A DNA stretch of 64,000 bases from Streptomyces asiaticus (GTDB taxonomy: Bacteria > Actinomycetota > Actinomycetes > Streptomycetales > Streptomycetaceae). Location: NCBI RefSeq assembly GCF_018138715.1, contig NZ_JAGSHX010000001.1, positions 310,001 to 374,000 of the forward strand, in the 5' to 3' direction. Position 1 is the first letter of the stretch, and every line of letters begins with the position of its first letter. This document shows, one piece after another, positions 1 to 8,392 of the stretch. The translations under genes were made by a program, and so were the position numbers. The notes under the pieces are model-generated. The model made no database searches. It was not told the origin of the DNA and saw only the letters and a list, made by a program, of their open reading frames with translations.

Positions 1-410
1 CCGCTGCCGGGGAGGCGCTTGTTGCAGGGCCCGGCCACATCGGTGAAGTAGCCGCAGCGGGTGCGCTGGAGGAGGTTGCCGCCGACGGTGGCCATGTTCC
101 GCAGCTGCCCGGACGCACCGGCCAGGACGGCCTGGGCGAGGGCCGGGTAGCGGCGCCGCACCTCGGGGTGGGCGGCGAGATCGCTGTTGGTGACGGTGGC
201 CCCGATGCGCACGTCCCCGTCCGGCGTCACCTCGACGTGGTCCAGGGGCAGTTCGCGCACGTCGACCAGGCGTCCCGGCCGCTCGACGCCGGTCTTCATC
301 AGATCGACCAGATTGGTGCCGCCGCCGAGGAAACGCGCGTCGGGGTCGGCGCCGAGCACGGAGACCGCCTCGGAGACCTCGAGGACCCGCTGGTAGCCGA
401 ACTCCTTCAT
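1..410 (-). CDS. Molybdenum hydroxylase (xanthine dehydrogenase family) FAD-binding subunit, partial
   Basis: This is the N-terminal 136 residues of the FAD-binding medium subunit of a xanthine/aldehyde/CO dehydrogenase-type hydroxylase. That subunit passes electrons from the 2Fe-2S subunit to the final acceptor. Visible family marks are the [12 protein letters not shown] stretch near the N-terminus and [19 protein letters not shown] with the following CNKR segment, which lines the FAD site. The gene continues past the left edge. Its start codon overlaps the stop of the 2Fe-2S subunit gene by 4 bp (ATGA), so the two are translationally coupled. The large molybdopterin subunit is probably next, outside the window. 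The substrate cannot be told. Confidence 0.88.
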   Translation of the reverse strand, partial: MKEFGYQRVLEVSEAVSVLGADPDARFLGGGTNLVDLMKTGVERPGRLVDVRELPLDHVEVTPDGDVRIGATVTNSDLAAHPEVRRRYPALAQAVLAGASGQLRNMATVGGNLLQRTRCGYFTDVAGPCNKRLPGS

Positions 411-964
411 GCGAGGGCCTCCTCGGTCCCGGCCGTGCGCGCCTCGGCCGCCCGCGCGACCGCCTGGACGATCGACACATAGGCGCCGCAGCGGCACAGG
501 TTGCCGCTCATCCGCTCCCGGATCTCGTCCGGGGTGAGGGGCGGGGGCCCCGCTTCGGGGCGGACGTCGGCGGTGGCGGCGCTCGGCCAGCCCGCCGCGT
601 GCTCCTCGATCACGGCGAGGGCGGAACAGATCTGCCCCGGGGTGCAGTAACCGCACTGGTAGCCGTCGAGGTCGAGGAACGCCTGCTGCACCGGGTGCAG
701 CTCGTCGCCCTCGGCCACGCCCTCGATCGTGGTGACCTCACGGCCCTCGGCCGCCACCGCGAGCTGGAGACAGGAGACGGCCCGGCGGCCGTCCATCAGC
801 ACGGTGCAGGCACCGCACTGGCCCTGGTCGCAGCCCTTCTTGGTGCCGGTGAGGTCGAGCTGCTCCCGCAGGGCGTCGAGCAGGGTGGTGCGGTGGTCGA
901 CGGGCAGCGTGTGTTTCTCGCCGTTGATGGTCAGCGTGATGACGCTGGACGTCGATGGGGCCAT
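407..964 (-). CDS. Molybdenum hydroxylase 2Fe-2S subunit
   Basis: The product (185 aa) is the small iron-sulfur subunit of a xanthine dehydrogenase-family enzyme. It carries a plant-type 2Fe-2S domain with [15 protein letters not shown] (about residues 45-59), then the helical domain with GYCTPGQI and GNLCRCGAY, giving all eight cysteines. The length is at the upper end for the family because of a proline/alanine-rich insertion before the last motif. It is the first gene of the leftward operon that continues with the FAD subunit. Divergent transcription from a TetR gene over twin operators suggests repression by that TetR protein. Confidence 0.92.
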   Translation of the reverse strand: MAPSTSSVITLTINGEKHTLPVDHRTTLLDALREQLDLTGTKKGCDQGQCGACTVLMDGRRAVSCLQLAVAAEGREVTTIEGVAEGDELHPVQQAFLDLDGYQCGYCTPGQICSALAVIEEHAAGWPSAATADVRPEAGPPPLTPDEIRERMSGNLCRCGAYVSIVQAVARAAEARTAGTEEALA

Positions 965-1126
965 GATCAGCCTTCTTTCGCGGGTGTGGTGCGCGCTGAA
1001 GTCGTCCGATGGAGGGGGCCCGGGGCCTAGGGAGGGAGTCCCGAGGATATGGGATGCGGGACAATGCCGGTCGGCGCTCGGTTTCGGCCATCCACACCGG
1101 CCGTTTCAGCCGGTAAGGTGGACCTA

Positions 1127-1175
1127 AGCGGACAAGTGTCCGCTGGGTAAGAAACTTAGCGGACAGCTGTCCGGT
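1127..1175. promoter_or_regulatory. Twin TetR-type operators between hydroxylase operon and TetR gene
   Basis: Two matching palindromes lie here. Positions 1127-1144 read agcggacaagtgtccgct, with perfect 8-bp arms and a 2-bp centre. Positions 1158-1175 read agcggacagctgtccggt, with one arm mismatch. Their centres are 31 bp apart, about three helical turns, so dimers could sit on the same face. Their place between the divergent operon and the TetR gene makes them the likely operators for both promoters. Confidence 0.75.
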
Positions 1176-1215
1176 GAGCAAGGTTGGGGCTACGGCGGGG
1201 TCCGGAGGAGGGCGA

Positions 1216-1818
1216 GTGCGGGCAGAGAGGGACGCGCGTCTGCGCTCGGACGCGGCTGCGAACCGCGAGCGCATCCTGGAAGTGGCGCTGGCGGAGCTGA
1301 CGCGCTCGGCGGAGGTCCCGCTGAGCACCATCGCGAAGAAGGCGGGCGTCGGGCAGGGCACGCTGTACCGCCACTTCCCCAGCCGCGAGGCCCTCGTCCT
1401 GGAGATCTACCGCCATGAGATGCGGCAGGTGGCCGACACCGCGGCCGAGCTGCTGCGCACCCGAGCGCCGGATCAGGCGCTGCGGGAGTGGATGGGGCAC
1501 CTGGCCCGGTTCGCCATGGCCAAGGCCGGTCTCGCCGACGCGCTGCACAAGGCCATCAGCGCGTCCTGCGGCCAGGAGAAACCGGGGCACGGCCAGATGA
1601 CCGAGGCAGTGGCGCTCCTGCTGCGGGCCAACGAGGAGGTCGGCACCATCCGCCCGGGCGTCACCACCGACGACTTCCTGCTCGCCATCGCCGGCCTGTG
1701 GCAGATCGGCCCCGGCGAGAACGGGCAGGCACGCGCCAGACGGCTGCTGGACCTCGTCATGGACGGGCTGCGCACGGGCGCGCCCGGGGCGGAGGCGGCA
1801 GCCGACGGGGCGAGCTGA
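1216..1818 (+). CDS. TetR/AcrR family transcriptional regulator
   Basis: The protein (about 200 aa) has an N-terminal TetR helix-turn-helix (IAKKAGVGQGTLYRHFPSREAL) and an all-helical ligand domain. I chose the GTG at 1216 because GGAGGAG lies 5 bp upstream at 1204-1210. An earlier in-frame GTG at 1174 would start inside the second operator and has no ribosome site. The gene diverges from the molybdenum hydroxylase operon and probably represses it and itself until a substrate-like ligand binds. It converges on an oxidoreductase gene across a long hairpin terminator. Confidence 0.9.
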   Translation: MRAERDARLRSDAAANRERILEVALAELTRSAEVPLSTIAKKAGVGQGTLYRHFPSREALVLEIYRHEMRQVADTAAELLRTRAPDQALREWMGHLARFAMAKAGLADALHKAISASCGQEKPGHGQMTEAVALLLRANEEVGTIRPGVTTDDFLLAIAGLWQIGPGENGQARARRLLDLVMDGLRTGAPGAEAAADGAS

Positions 1819-1826
1819 GCCCGGCC

Positions 1827-1879
1827 GGAGGCCCCCGCCCGGCGGCAGGGGTCCCGCCCGGCGGCGGGCGGGGGCCTCC
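1827..1879. terminator. Bidirectional terminator hairpin
   Basis: A perfect 15-bp G+C-rich stem pairs 1827-1841 with 1865-1879 around a 23-nt loop. It lies between the convergent TetR gene and the leftward oxidoreductase operon and can serve both strands. Confidence 0.85.
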
Positions 1880-1901
1880 GTGGCGCGGGCTGTCCCGCGG
1901 A

Positions 1902-2924
1902 TCAGCCCGGGACCGGGAGCGCGGTGCGCGGCCGGGGCGGGAACCCGGCGGCGCGGTAGCACGCGTCGATCAGGGACATGGTGGTCAGCGCGTCCTCCGC
2001 GTCCAGCGGAAGCGGTGTGCCGTGCCGCACGTGCGCGGCGTACGCGTCCAGTTGGTAGGTGTACGAGGACCGCTTGCCCAGCTCCTCCGTCCGTTCACCC
2101 GCGGGCGTACGCACCACGACCCGGTCGTCCAGATGAGGCTGGACGAAGTTCATGGCCGTCGCCTCGCCCCGTGAGCCGATGACCCTGAAACTCATCCGCC
2201 ACTCCTCATGTGCCATGTGGCAGCGGGCGGATCCGGTGGCACCGCCGGGGAAGGCCAGGTCCGCGTCCAGCCACTCGTCCACGTCCGGTGCGCCGTGCCG
2301 GGCGCCGCCCCGGGCGGTGACCAGGCGCGGGGGACCACCGGCCCAGGGGGCGAGGGTGGCTTGCGCGTGCAGGCTGTAGCAGCCCAGGTCCATCAGGGCG
2401 CCCCCGGCCAGGGGCAGGGACCAGCGGGGGTCGGACCCGGGCGGGGCGGGCATGGTCATCGTCGTCTCGATGTGCCGCGGCTCCCCGAGCTCCCCGGAGT
2501 CGAGCAGTTCGTGGAGGCGGCGGGTGACGGGGTGGAAGAGGTAGTGGAAGCCCTCCATGAACACGGTGCCCGCCTTGGCGGCGGCGTCGCGCACCTCGGT
2601 GGCCTCCTCCGCGTTGCTCGCCGAGGGCTTCTCGGTCAGCACATGCTTGCCCGCGGCGAGCGCGGCGAGGTTCCACGGCCCGTGCAGGCTGTTGGCCAGC
2701 GGGTTGTAGACGACCTCCACCTCGGGGTCGGCGATCACGTCGGCGTAGGTGTCCAGGACGCGCTCGACGCCGTGCTCGGCGGCGAAGGCATCGGCCCGGT
2801 CACGGGTGCGGGCGGCCACGGCGACGAGGCGGTGGCCGCCCGCACGGGCGGGGCCGACGAGGGAGAGCTCGGAGATCCGGGCGGCGCCCAGGACCCCGAT
2901 GCGCAGCGGCTCGGCTGTCGTCAT
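1902..2924 (-). CDS. Gfo/Idh/MocA family oxidoreductase
   Basis: The protein (340 aa) has an N-terminal Rossmann fold (RIGVLGAARI) and the family-typical EKP motif (VLTEKPSASN, about residue 95) carrying the catalytic lysine, followed by the C-terminal alpha/beta substrate domain. Such enzymes oxidise or reduce hydroxyl groups on sugars, inositols and related compounds with NAD(P). The start overlaps the stop of the preceding dehydrogenase gene by 4 bp (ATGA). It is the last gene of a four-gene leftward unit opposite a LacI regulator. The exact substrate is unknown. Confidence 0.88.
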   Translation of the reverse strand: MTTAEPLRIGVLGAARISELSLVGPARAGGHRLVAVAARTRDRADAFAAEHGVERVLDTYADVIADPEVEVVYNPLANSLHGPWNLAALAAGKHVLTEKPSASNAEEATEVRDAAAKAGTVFMEGFHYLFHPVTRRLHELLDSGELGEPRHIETTMTMPAPPGSDPRWSLPLAGGALMDLGCYSLHAQATLAPWAGGPPRLVTARGGARHGAPDVDEWLDADLAFPGGATGSARCHMAHEEWRMSFRVIGSRGEATAMNFVQPHLDDRVVVRTPAGERTEELGKRSSYTYQLDAYAAHVRHGTPLPLDAEDALTTMSLIDACYRAAGFPPRPRTALPVPG

Positions 2925-3925
2925 GCCTTGCGTACCTCTTCCATGGTCACGGGGCGGTGTTCGCGCAACGAAAGCGTGCAGGCCTCGGCGATCCAGCCGG
3001 CCTCGACGGCGTCGGCGACGGTGCAGGGGGAGGACCGCAGACCCGCCACGACCTCGGTGAAGGCGGTGAGCTCGGCCCGGTAGGCGGCGGCGAAGCGGTC
3101 CATGAAGAAGTGGTGCGGTGTGCCGCCGGGGAAGGTGGCGCCCGGTTCGACGGAGCGCAGCGGCAGCCTGTCCTCCAGGCCCGCGGCCACGCTGTCCGTC
3201 ATGCCGTGGAGCTCCAGGCGGGCATCGTAACCCCGGGGGTTGTGGCGGGTGTTGGAGACCACGGCGAGGGTGCCGTCGTCCAGGGTGAGGAGGGCGGAGG
3301 CGGTGTCCACGTCTCCGGCGGCCGCGATGTACTCGGCGCCGCGGTTGGCGCCGGTCGCGTAGACCTCGGCGACCTCGCGGCCGGTGATCCAGCGGACGGT
3401 GTCGAAGTCGTGCACGGCGCAGTCGCGGAAGATGCCACCGGAGACGGCCACGTAGGCGGCCGGGGGCGGCTCGGGGTCCAAGGTGGTGGACCGTACGGTG
3501 TGCAACGGCCCGAGCTCACCGCTGACCACCGCCGCCCGCGCGGCCGCGTAACCGGGGTCGAAGCGCCGGTTGTAGCCGATCTGGACCTCCACCCCACCGC
3601 CCTCCACCGCGCGGAGGACATCGAGGCTCTCCTCGATCGTGCGCGCCACGGGCTTCTCGCAGAAGACCGGTACGCCCGCCCGCACGGCGGCGAGGATGAG
3701 TTCCGGGTGGGCGTCGGTGGCCGCGGCGATCACGACGCCGTCCACTCCGGCCGCGAGTACGGCCTCCGGCGAGTCGACCGCGTGGGCGCCGAAGCGCTCG
3801 GCGGCGGCGGTGGCGGCCGCGGCGACCGGGTCGGTGACCACGAGGGAGTCCACCGCGTCGAGCGTGGCCAGGGTCTCGGCGTGGAAGGCGCCGATCCGGC
3901 CCAGGCCCATGATGCCGATACGCAT
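2921..3925 (-). CDS. Gfo/Idh/MocA family dehydrogenase, inositol 2-dehydrogenase-like
   Basis: The protein (334 aa) starts with the nucleotide-binding motif GIMGLGRIGAFH and carries VFCEKPVA with the catalytic lysine, then GYNRRFDPGY and DCAVHDFDTVRW. These are features of the IolG/inositol 2-dehydrogenase branch, so oxidation of an inositol or a related polyol to a keto form is likely. It overlaps the next dehydrogenase gene by 4 bp. With an SDR, a PhyH-type dioxygenase and a divergent LacI regulator it forms a probable polyol or sugar-derivative pathway. IolG is the nearest family, but other polyol or amine substrates are possible. Confidence 0.85.
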   Translation of the reverse strand: MRIGIMGLGRIGAFHAETLATLDAVDSLVVTDPVAAAATAAAERFGAHAVDSPEAVLAAGVDGVVIAAATDAHPELILAAVRAGVPVFCEKPVARTIEESLDVLRAVEGGGVEVQIGYNRRFDPGYAAARAAVVSGELGPLHTVRSTTLDPEPPPAAYVAVSGGIFRDCAVHDFDTVRWITGREVAEVYATGANRGAEYIAAAGDVDTASALLTLDDGTLAVVSNTRHNPRGYDARLELHGMTDSVAAGLEDRLPLRSVEPGATFPGGTPHHFFMDRFAAAYRAELTAFTEVVAGLRSSPCTVADAVEAGWIAEACTLSLREHRPVTMEEVRKA

Positions 3926-3982
3926 GGGGAGTCGTGTCCCTTTCTGTCTGGACGGTGGTGTTGCCTCTGGTGACGCGGCGGG

Positions 3983-4759
3983 TCAGCCGAGTCCGCCGAG
4001 GACGTTCTGGTCCCAGTCGATGACCGAGCCGGTGACGACCCCGCTGCGGTCGGAGAGGAGGAGGACGACGAAATCGGCGATCTCGTCCACCTGGCCCAGC
4101 TTGCCCATCGGCTGGGCGCGGGCCGCCTCCTCGCGCCAGTCGTCGCCCGCGCCGTGGAAGGCGCGCTGGATGGCGTCCTCGCCCTCGGTGTCGGTCCAGC
4201 CCAGGTTGAGGCCGTTGACGCGGACGCGGTCCCAGCGGTGGGCGTGGGCGGCGTTGCGGGTCAGGCCCGCGAGCCCGGCCTTCGCGGCGGCGTACGGCGC
4301 CAGGAACGGATATCCGCCGTGTGCGCAGTTGGAGATGATGTTGACGATGGTGCCCGGGGCCTTCCTTGCCACCATGTCGGCGACGGCGGCCTGCATGGCG
4401 AAGAACGGGGCGCGCAGATTGATCGCGATATGCGCGTCGAAGAGCTCGGGCGTGGTGTCCAGCAGCGTGCCGCGCGAGGTGAGCCCGGCGGAGTTGACCA
4501 GGCAGTCGATCCTGCCGTGGGCCGCCACCACCTGTTCCACGCTGCCGCGTGCCTGCGCGGGATCGGCCAGGTCGGCGCGGAGGAAGGAGGCCGTGGCGCC
4601 CTGGGCGGCCAGCTCCCCGGCCAGCGACTCACCGGCGTCGGGGCGGCGTCCGGTGAACGCCACCGTGGCCCCCTCGCGGGCGGCGGCGCGGACGATGCCC
4701 GCGCCGATCCCCTGGCTGCCCCCGTTGACCAGGACGATCTTGTCCTGAAGCAGTCCCAT
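3983..4759 (-). CDS. Short-chain dehydrogenase/reductase (SDR)
   Basis: The 258-aa product is a classical SDR. It has the cofactor loop NGGSQGIGAG near the N-terminus, NSAG after beta-4, a serine in the NIISNCAHGG segment and the catalytic YAAAK. The C-terminus ends in the usual hydrophobic VTGSVIDWDQNVLGG segment. The chosen ATG at 4759 starts directly before the Rossmann fold; the open frame runs further upstream but overlaps the dioxygenase gene in the wrong frame. It lies 16 bp downstream of the dioxygenase stop and probably oxidises an alcohol intermediate of the same pathway. Confidence 0.88.
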   Translation of the reverse strand: MGLLQDKIVLVNGGSQGIGAGIVRAAAREGATVAFTGRRPDAGESLAGELAAQGATASFLRADLADPAQARGSVEQVVAAHGRIDCLVNSAGLTSRGTLLDTTPELFDAHIAINLRAPFFAMQAAVADMVARKAPGTIVNIISNCAHGGYPFLAPYAAAKAGLAGLTRNAAHAHRWDRVRVNGLNLGWTDTEGEDAIQRAFHGAGDDWREEAARAQPMGKLGQVDEIADFVVLLLSDRSGVVTGSVIDWDQNVLGGLG

Positions 4760-4775
4760 GAGCGGTCCGTCTCCT

Positions 4776-5954
4776 TCAGCTCTGGCGGCGCTCGGCGCCG
4801 GCCCGCAGTTCCGTACGGAGGGTCTCCGGGCTCCAGTCCCGCTCCAGGGCCCGCCGGAGGGTGTCGGCCTGGGAGTCCGGGGCGAGGCCGCCGACCGGCG
4901 GGTCGAGGTCGAGGTTGGTGGGGAACGGGTAGCCTTCGGCGCAGGCCGCGACCACGTTGTGCAGCCAGTCCTCGGTGGCGCCTTCGGCCTTGCGCCGCCG
5001 CAGTACGGGGAAGACGGCGTTGGCCACCGCCTCACGGTCGACGGTCTCCATGGCGCGGCCGAACGCGGAGGAGATCTGGAGCAGGTTGGCCATCCGCCGG
5101 ATGTCCGCCGAGCGGTTGTGCCCGGCGGCGTGGAACAGCGCGGGGTTGAAGAAGACCGCGTCGCCCGCCTCCAGGGGCAGCTGGACGTGGTGCTCGGCGA
5201 AGTAGGCCATGAACTCCGGGCGGCGCCAGGCCAGATAGCCGGGCTCGTACGCCTGCGAGTAGGGCAGATAGAGCGTCGGGCCGGACTCGACCGGCATGGC
5301 GCAGTGGGCGACCGCGCCCTGCAAGGTCAGCACGGGGGAGAGCCGGTGGACATGGGCGGGATAGGCCGCGGCCCGCGCCTCGGAGAGGAAACCGAGGTGG
5401 TAGTCGCGGTGCACGCTCTGGGCCGCGCCGCCCGGGTTGACCTGGTTGATCTGCGAGGTGACCTGGTAGCCGGGGCCGAGCCAGGCGGTGGCCACGAGGG
5501 CGATGAGGTCGTTGGCGTAGTAGTCGGCGAAGACCTCCGGTGCGCTCAGGGCCAGCTTCTCCAGCGCGTTCCACACCCGGTCGTTGGCGCCGGGCCTGGC
5601 GAAGTGGTCACCGCGGGCGCCGCCCGCCGCCCGTTCCCGCTCGATCAGCGCCGTGAACGCCTCGGTGGCCCGGTCCAGGACCGACACGTCGGGGAAGGCA
5701 CCCTTGAACACCACGATGCCGGGGCCGTCCAGCAGGGCGTGGACCAGTTCCGCCTGCGCCTCCCGGCGGCCGGAAGCCGTGGCGGCCCGGGTCCGCAGGC
5801 GGTCGCCGTCGTAGACGGGGATGTTCTGCTCCACGGCGTCGGCGCCGGGGTGGTCGCCGGGGTCGGTGGTCCGCTCGACCAGGGTACGGAAGGCATCGAG
5901 GGAACAGTCGGCCTCACTGAGCCAGGCATGAGACCTCGGAGCGATGAGGGGCAT
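4776..5954 (-). CDS. Phytanoyl-CoA dioxygenase (PhyH) family Fe(II)/2-oxoglutarate oxygenase
   Basis: This 392-aa protein belongs to the PhyH superfamily of non-haem iron oxygenases. HRDYHLG supplies the HxD iron ligands, and the distal histidine is most likely in FHAAGHNRSADIRR, whose arginine would hold 2-oxoglutarate. Members hydroxylate varied small molecules using 2-oxoglutarate and O2. It is the first gene of the leftward unit and faces the LacI gene, so it is probably induced with the dehydrogenases. A sugar-derived or natural-product-like substrate is possible; this is an inference from context only. Confidence 0.82.
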   Translation of the reverse strand: MPLIAPRSHAWLSEADCSLDAFRTLVERTTDPGDHPGADAVEQNIPVYDGDRLRTRAATASGRREAQAELVHALLDGPGIVVFKGAFPDVSVLDRATEAFTALIERERAAGGARGDHFARPGANDRVWNALEKLALSAPEVFADYYANDLIALVATAWLGPGYQVTSQINQVNPGGAAQSVHRDYHLGFLSEARAAAYPAHVHRLSPVLTLQGAVAHCAMPVESGPTLYLPYSQAYEPGYLAWRRPEFMAYFAEHHVQLPLEAGDAVFFNPALFHAAGHNRSADIRRMANLLQISSAFGRAMETVDREAVANAVFPVLRRRKAEGATEDWLHNVVAACAEGYPFPTNLDLDPPVGGLAPDSQADTLRRALERDWSPETLRTELRAGAERRQS

Positions 5955-6062
5955 TGCTGTCCGATCCTTCCCGTGGGCTGCGGCTTTCTGTCAGTGTTGT
6001 GATCGGCCGAGCATCGGGCAATCCTCAGCAGCCCATCAAAAACCCCTCAGGGAGGCGTGCCG

Positions 6063-7094
6063 ATGGCCCATCCGTATCCCATCCGGGAGATCGCCCGGCA
6101 GGCCGGTCTGAGCGAGGCCACCGTCGACCGGGTGCTGAACAACCGGGGCGGGGTGCGCGAGAGCACCACCCGGGAGGTCCATCAGGCGATCAAGGACCTG
6201 GACCGGCAGCGCACCCAGGTCCGCATCGGCGGCCGCACCTTCATGATCGATATCGTGATGCAGGCCCCTGAGCGCTTCTCCTCGGCGGTCCGCGCCGCAC
6301 TGGAGGCGGAGCTGCCCTCGCTGCGCCCGGCGGTGATGCGGTCGCGCTTCCACTTCCGCGAGACCGGTCCGGTGGAGGAGCTGATCGCCACGCTGGACCG
6401 CGTCGCCCAACGCGGCGGCTGCCAGGGGATCGTCCTGAAGGCGCCCGACGTACCCGAGGTCACCGCGGCCGTCGGCCGACTGGCGGCTGTGGGCATACCG
6501 GTGGTCACCCTGGTGACCGATCTGCCCAGCAGCGCCCGCCGGTCCTACGTCGGCATCGACAACCGCGCCGCCGGCGCCACCGCCGCGTACCTCGTGGGCC
6601 AGTGGCTCGGCGACCGCCCCGGCAATGTGCTCACCACCGTCAGCCGGGGGTTCTTCCGCGGTGAGGAGGAACGCGAGATGGGCTTCCGCAGCGCCCTGCG
6701 CAACGCACACCCCGGGCGCACGCTCGTCGAGGTCACCGACAGCGACGGCCTGGACGCCACCCAGCGCGACCTGGTCCTGCGGGTGCTGCGGCGCGACCCG
6801 GACATCCGGGCGGTCTACTCGATCGGTGGTGGCAACACCGCGACGATCCAGGCCTTCGAGGAGCTCGGCCGCGGCTACGAGGTGTTCATCGCCCACGACC
6901 TCGACCACGACAACACCCGGCTGCTGCGCGAGCGCCGGCTGTCCGCGGTGCTCCACCACGACCTGCGCCAGGACATGCGCCGCGCCTGCCAGATCATCAT
7001 GCGGGCCCACGGCGCCCTGCCCGACGACGGCCCCTCCCTGCCCTCGCCCATCCAGGTCGTCACGCCGTACAACATGCCGCCCGACGTGGCCTGA
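6063..7094 (+). CDS. LacI family transcriptional regulator
   Basis: The protein (343 aa) begins with a LacI helix-turn-helix and hinge (IREIARQAGLSEATVDRVLNNRGGV) followed by a type-I periplasmic-binding-like sensor domain (YVGIDNRAAGATAAYLVGQWLG). The ATG at 6063 is preceded by GGAGG at 6051-6055; a GTG 6 bp earlier is less well placed. It is divergent from the dioxygenase/SDR/dehydrogenase unit and is its likely sugar-responsive repressor. No convincing palindrome was found in the 108-bp promoter interval. Confidence 0.9.
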   Translation: MAHPYPIREIARQAGLSEATVDRVLNNRGGVRESTTREVHQAIKDLDRQRTQVRIGGRTFMIDIVMQAPERFSSAVRAALEAELPSLRPAVMRSRFHFRETGPVEELIATLDRVAQRGGCQGIVLKAPDVPEVTAAVGRLAAVGIPVVTLVTDLPSSARRSYVGIDNRAAGATAAYLVGQWLGDRPGNVLTTVSRGFFRGEEEREMGFRSALRNAHPGRTLVEVTDSDGLDATQRDLVLRVLRRDPDIRAVYSIGGGNTATIQAFEELGRGYEVFIAHDLDHDNTRLLRERRLSAVLHHDLRQDMRRACQIIMRAHGALPDDGPSLPSPIQVVTPYNMPPDVA

Positions 7095-7251
7095 GACGCC
7101 TGATCGCGGCACCCTCCCGCATGCCCCGGCCCGCTTGGCGAGATCCCGTTGAACCATGTCACTCGTGCCACTGGGAGCCGTTTCCGCCCTCGCATAGCGT
7201 CGGAACGGGGCCAGACGGACTGGCCATCACCGCATGTGAGGGAGCGTTTTC

Positions 7252-7947
7252 ATGCTCGCCCAGATCGTCCTGTTCGACGGCTTCGACCTCCTCGATGTGC
7301 TCGCCCCCTACGAAGTGCTGTACGCCGGTGGCATGGCTTCCGGAGGAGCGCTGCGCGTGGAGCTGGTGTCCGCCGAGGGGCCGCGTGAGGTGGTGAGCGG
7401 GGTCGGCGGCGTACCACTGCGCGCCACGGCCGCCCTGGATCCCGCGAGGGCGGACCTGGTGGTGGTCCCCGGTGCCGCCGGCCGTGTCGGAGAGCCCGGC
7501 GAGGTCCCCGACCACGACGCGGACGCGGATACGGGCGAGTGGCGGGAGGACGAGTTCATCCCCGTCCTGCTGGGCCGCACCCTGAACACCGACCTGCCGG
7601 GGCTGCTGAAGGCCGCCATGGACCGCCCGGAGGCGACCGTCGCCACGGTGTGCGGCGGCTCGCTCGTCCTGGCCATGGCCGGTCTGCTGGAGGGCCGCTA
7701 CGCCACCACCCACCACATGGGCCTGGACATGCTGGATGCCACGGGCGTCAACGCCGTCAGGGCCCGCGTCGTCGACGACGGCGACCTCGTCACCGGTGCC
7801 GGTGTCACCTCCGGGCTCGATCTGGGCCTGTACCTGCTGGAGCGCGAACTGGGGCCGCAGATCGCCCACGCCGTCGAGGAGCTGTTCGCCTACGAGCGCC
7901 GTGGCACCCCCTGGCGCCACCACGGGCCGTCGCCCGTCGCCGTGTGA
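7252..7947 (+). CDS. DJ-1/PfpI family protein, isonitrile hydratase-like
   Basis: The 231-aa protein has the class I glutamine amidotransferase-like fold of DJ-1/PfpI proteins. The nucleophile elbow is TVCGGSLVLAMAGLL with the reactive cysteine, followed by a TTHH segment and GAGVTSGLDLGLYLLER, as in the AraC-amidase-like and isonitrile hydratase subgroup. There is no DNA-binding domain. It starts 8 bp after GAGGGAG. A small conserved gene follows 53 bp later and may be co-transcribed. The reaction is not established; hydration or deglycation chemistry is possible. Confidence 0.8.
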   Translation: MLAQIVLFDGFDLLDVLAPYEVLYAGGMASGGALRVELVSAEGPREVVSGVGGVPLRATAALDPARADLVVVPGAAGRVGEPGEVPDHDADADTGEWREDEFIPVLLGRTLNTDLPGLLKAAMDRPEATVATVCGGSLVLAMAGLLEGRYATTHHMGLDMLDATGVNAVRARVVDDGDLVTGAGVTSGLDLGLYLLERELGPQIAHAVEELFAYERRGTPWRHHGPSPVAV

Positions 7948-8000
7948 CCACACCGCCCCACCGCCATCCGTCCCGACCCACCGTAAGGAAACACATCACC

Positions 8001-8333
8001 ATGTCCGTCGCAGACTCCGTCGAAGGCACCTGGGATCTGTCCATCTCCACACCCATCGGCCGGATCCAGGCCGTGATCGAACTCCGCGACGAGGGCGGCA
8101 CCCTGACCGGCACGGCCCACGGTGCGGGCGAGGAGGTCCCGCTGGCCGATGTGGCGCTCGACGGTGACCAGCTCTTCTGGCGTCAGGCCATCACCAAGCC
8201 GATGCGCCTGAACCTCGCGTTCACGATGACCGTCGGGGGCGAGACGATGACCGGCACCTCCAAGGCCGGGCGGCTGCCCTCCTCCAAGGTCACCGGACAG
8301 CGCCGCGCCGTCCCCGTGGCGGCGGAGGGCTGA
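8001..8333 (+). CDS. Conserved small beta-rich protein of unknown function
   Basis: The product (110 aa) has no signal peptide or membrane segment. The sequence alternates beta-strand-like stretches (GTWDLSISTPIGRIQAVIEL, then ELRDEGGTLTGTAHG) and resembles small lipocalin/avidin-like beta barrels annotated as hypothetical in actinobacteria. The start is the ATG at 8001 with AAGGAAA about 10 bp upstream. It follows the DJ-1/PfpI gene and is closed by a strong terminator, so the two probably form one transcript. Function is not known. Confidence 0.7.
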   Translation: MSVADSVEGTWDLSISTPIGRIQAVIELRDEGGTLTGTAHGAGEEVPLADVALDGDQLFWRQAITKPMRLNLAFTMTVGGETMTGTSKAGRLPSSKVTGQRRAVPVAAEG

Positions 8334-8349
8334 CCGAATACGCCTATGA

Positions 8350-8376
8350 GGGAACCGGGCCGATGGCCCGGTTCCC
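8350..8376. terminator. Bidirectional terminator hairpin
   Basis: A perfect 12-bp stem (8350-8361 with 8365-8376) closes a 3-nt loop between the convergent small gene and the metallo-beta-lactamase-fold gene. Confidence 0.88.
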
Positions 8377-8392
8377 TTACGCGTTCCCCCGG

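Noticed and set aside
5955..6062. A LacI operator upstream of the LacI gene
   Set aside because: I looked for a symmetric site in the divergent interval and saw only weak partial dyads, so none is reported.
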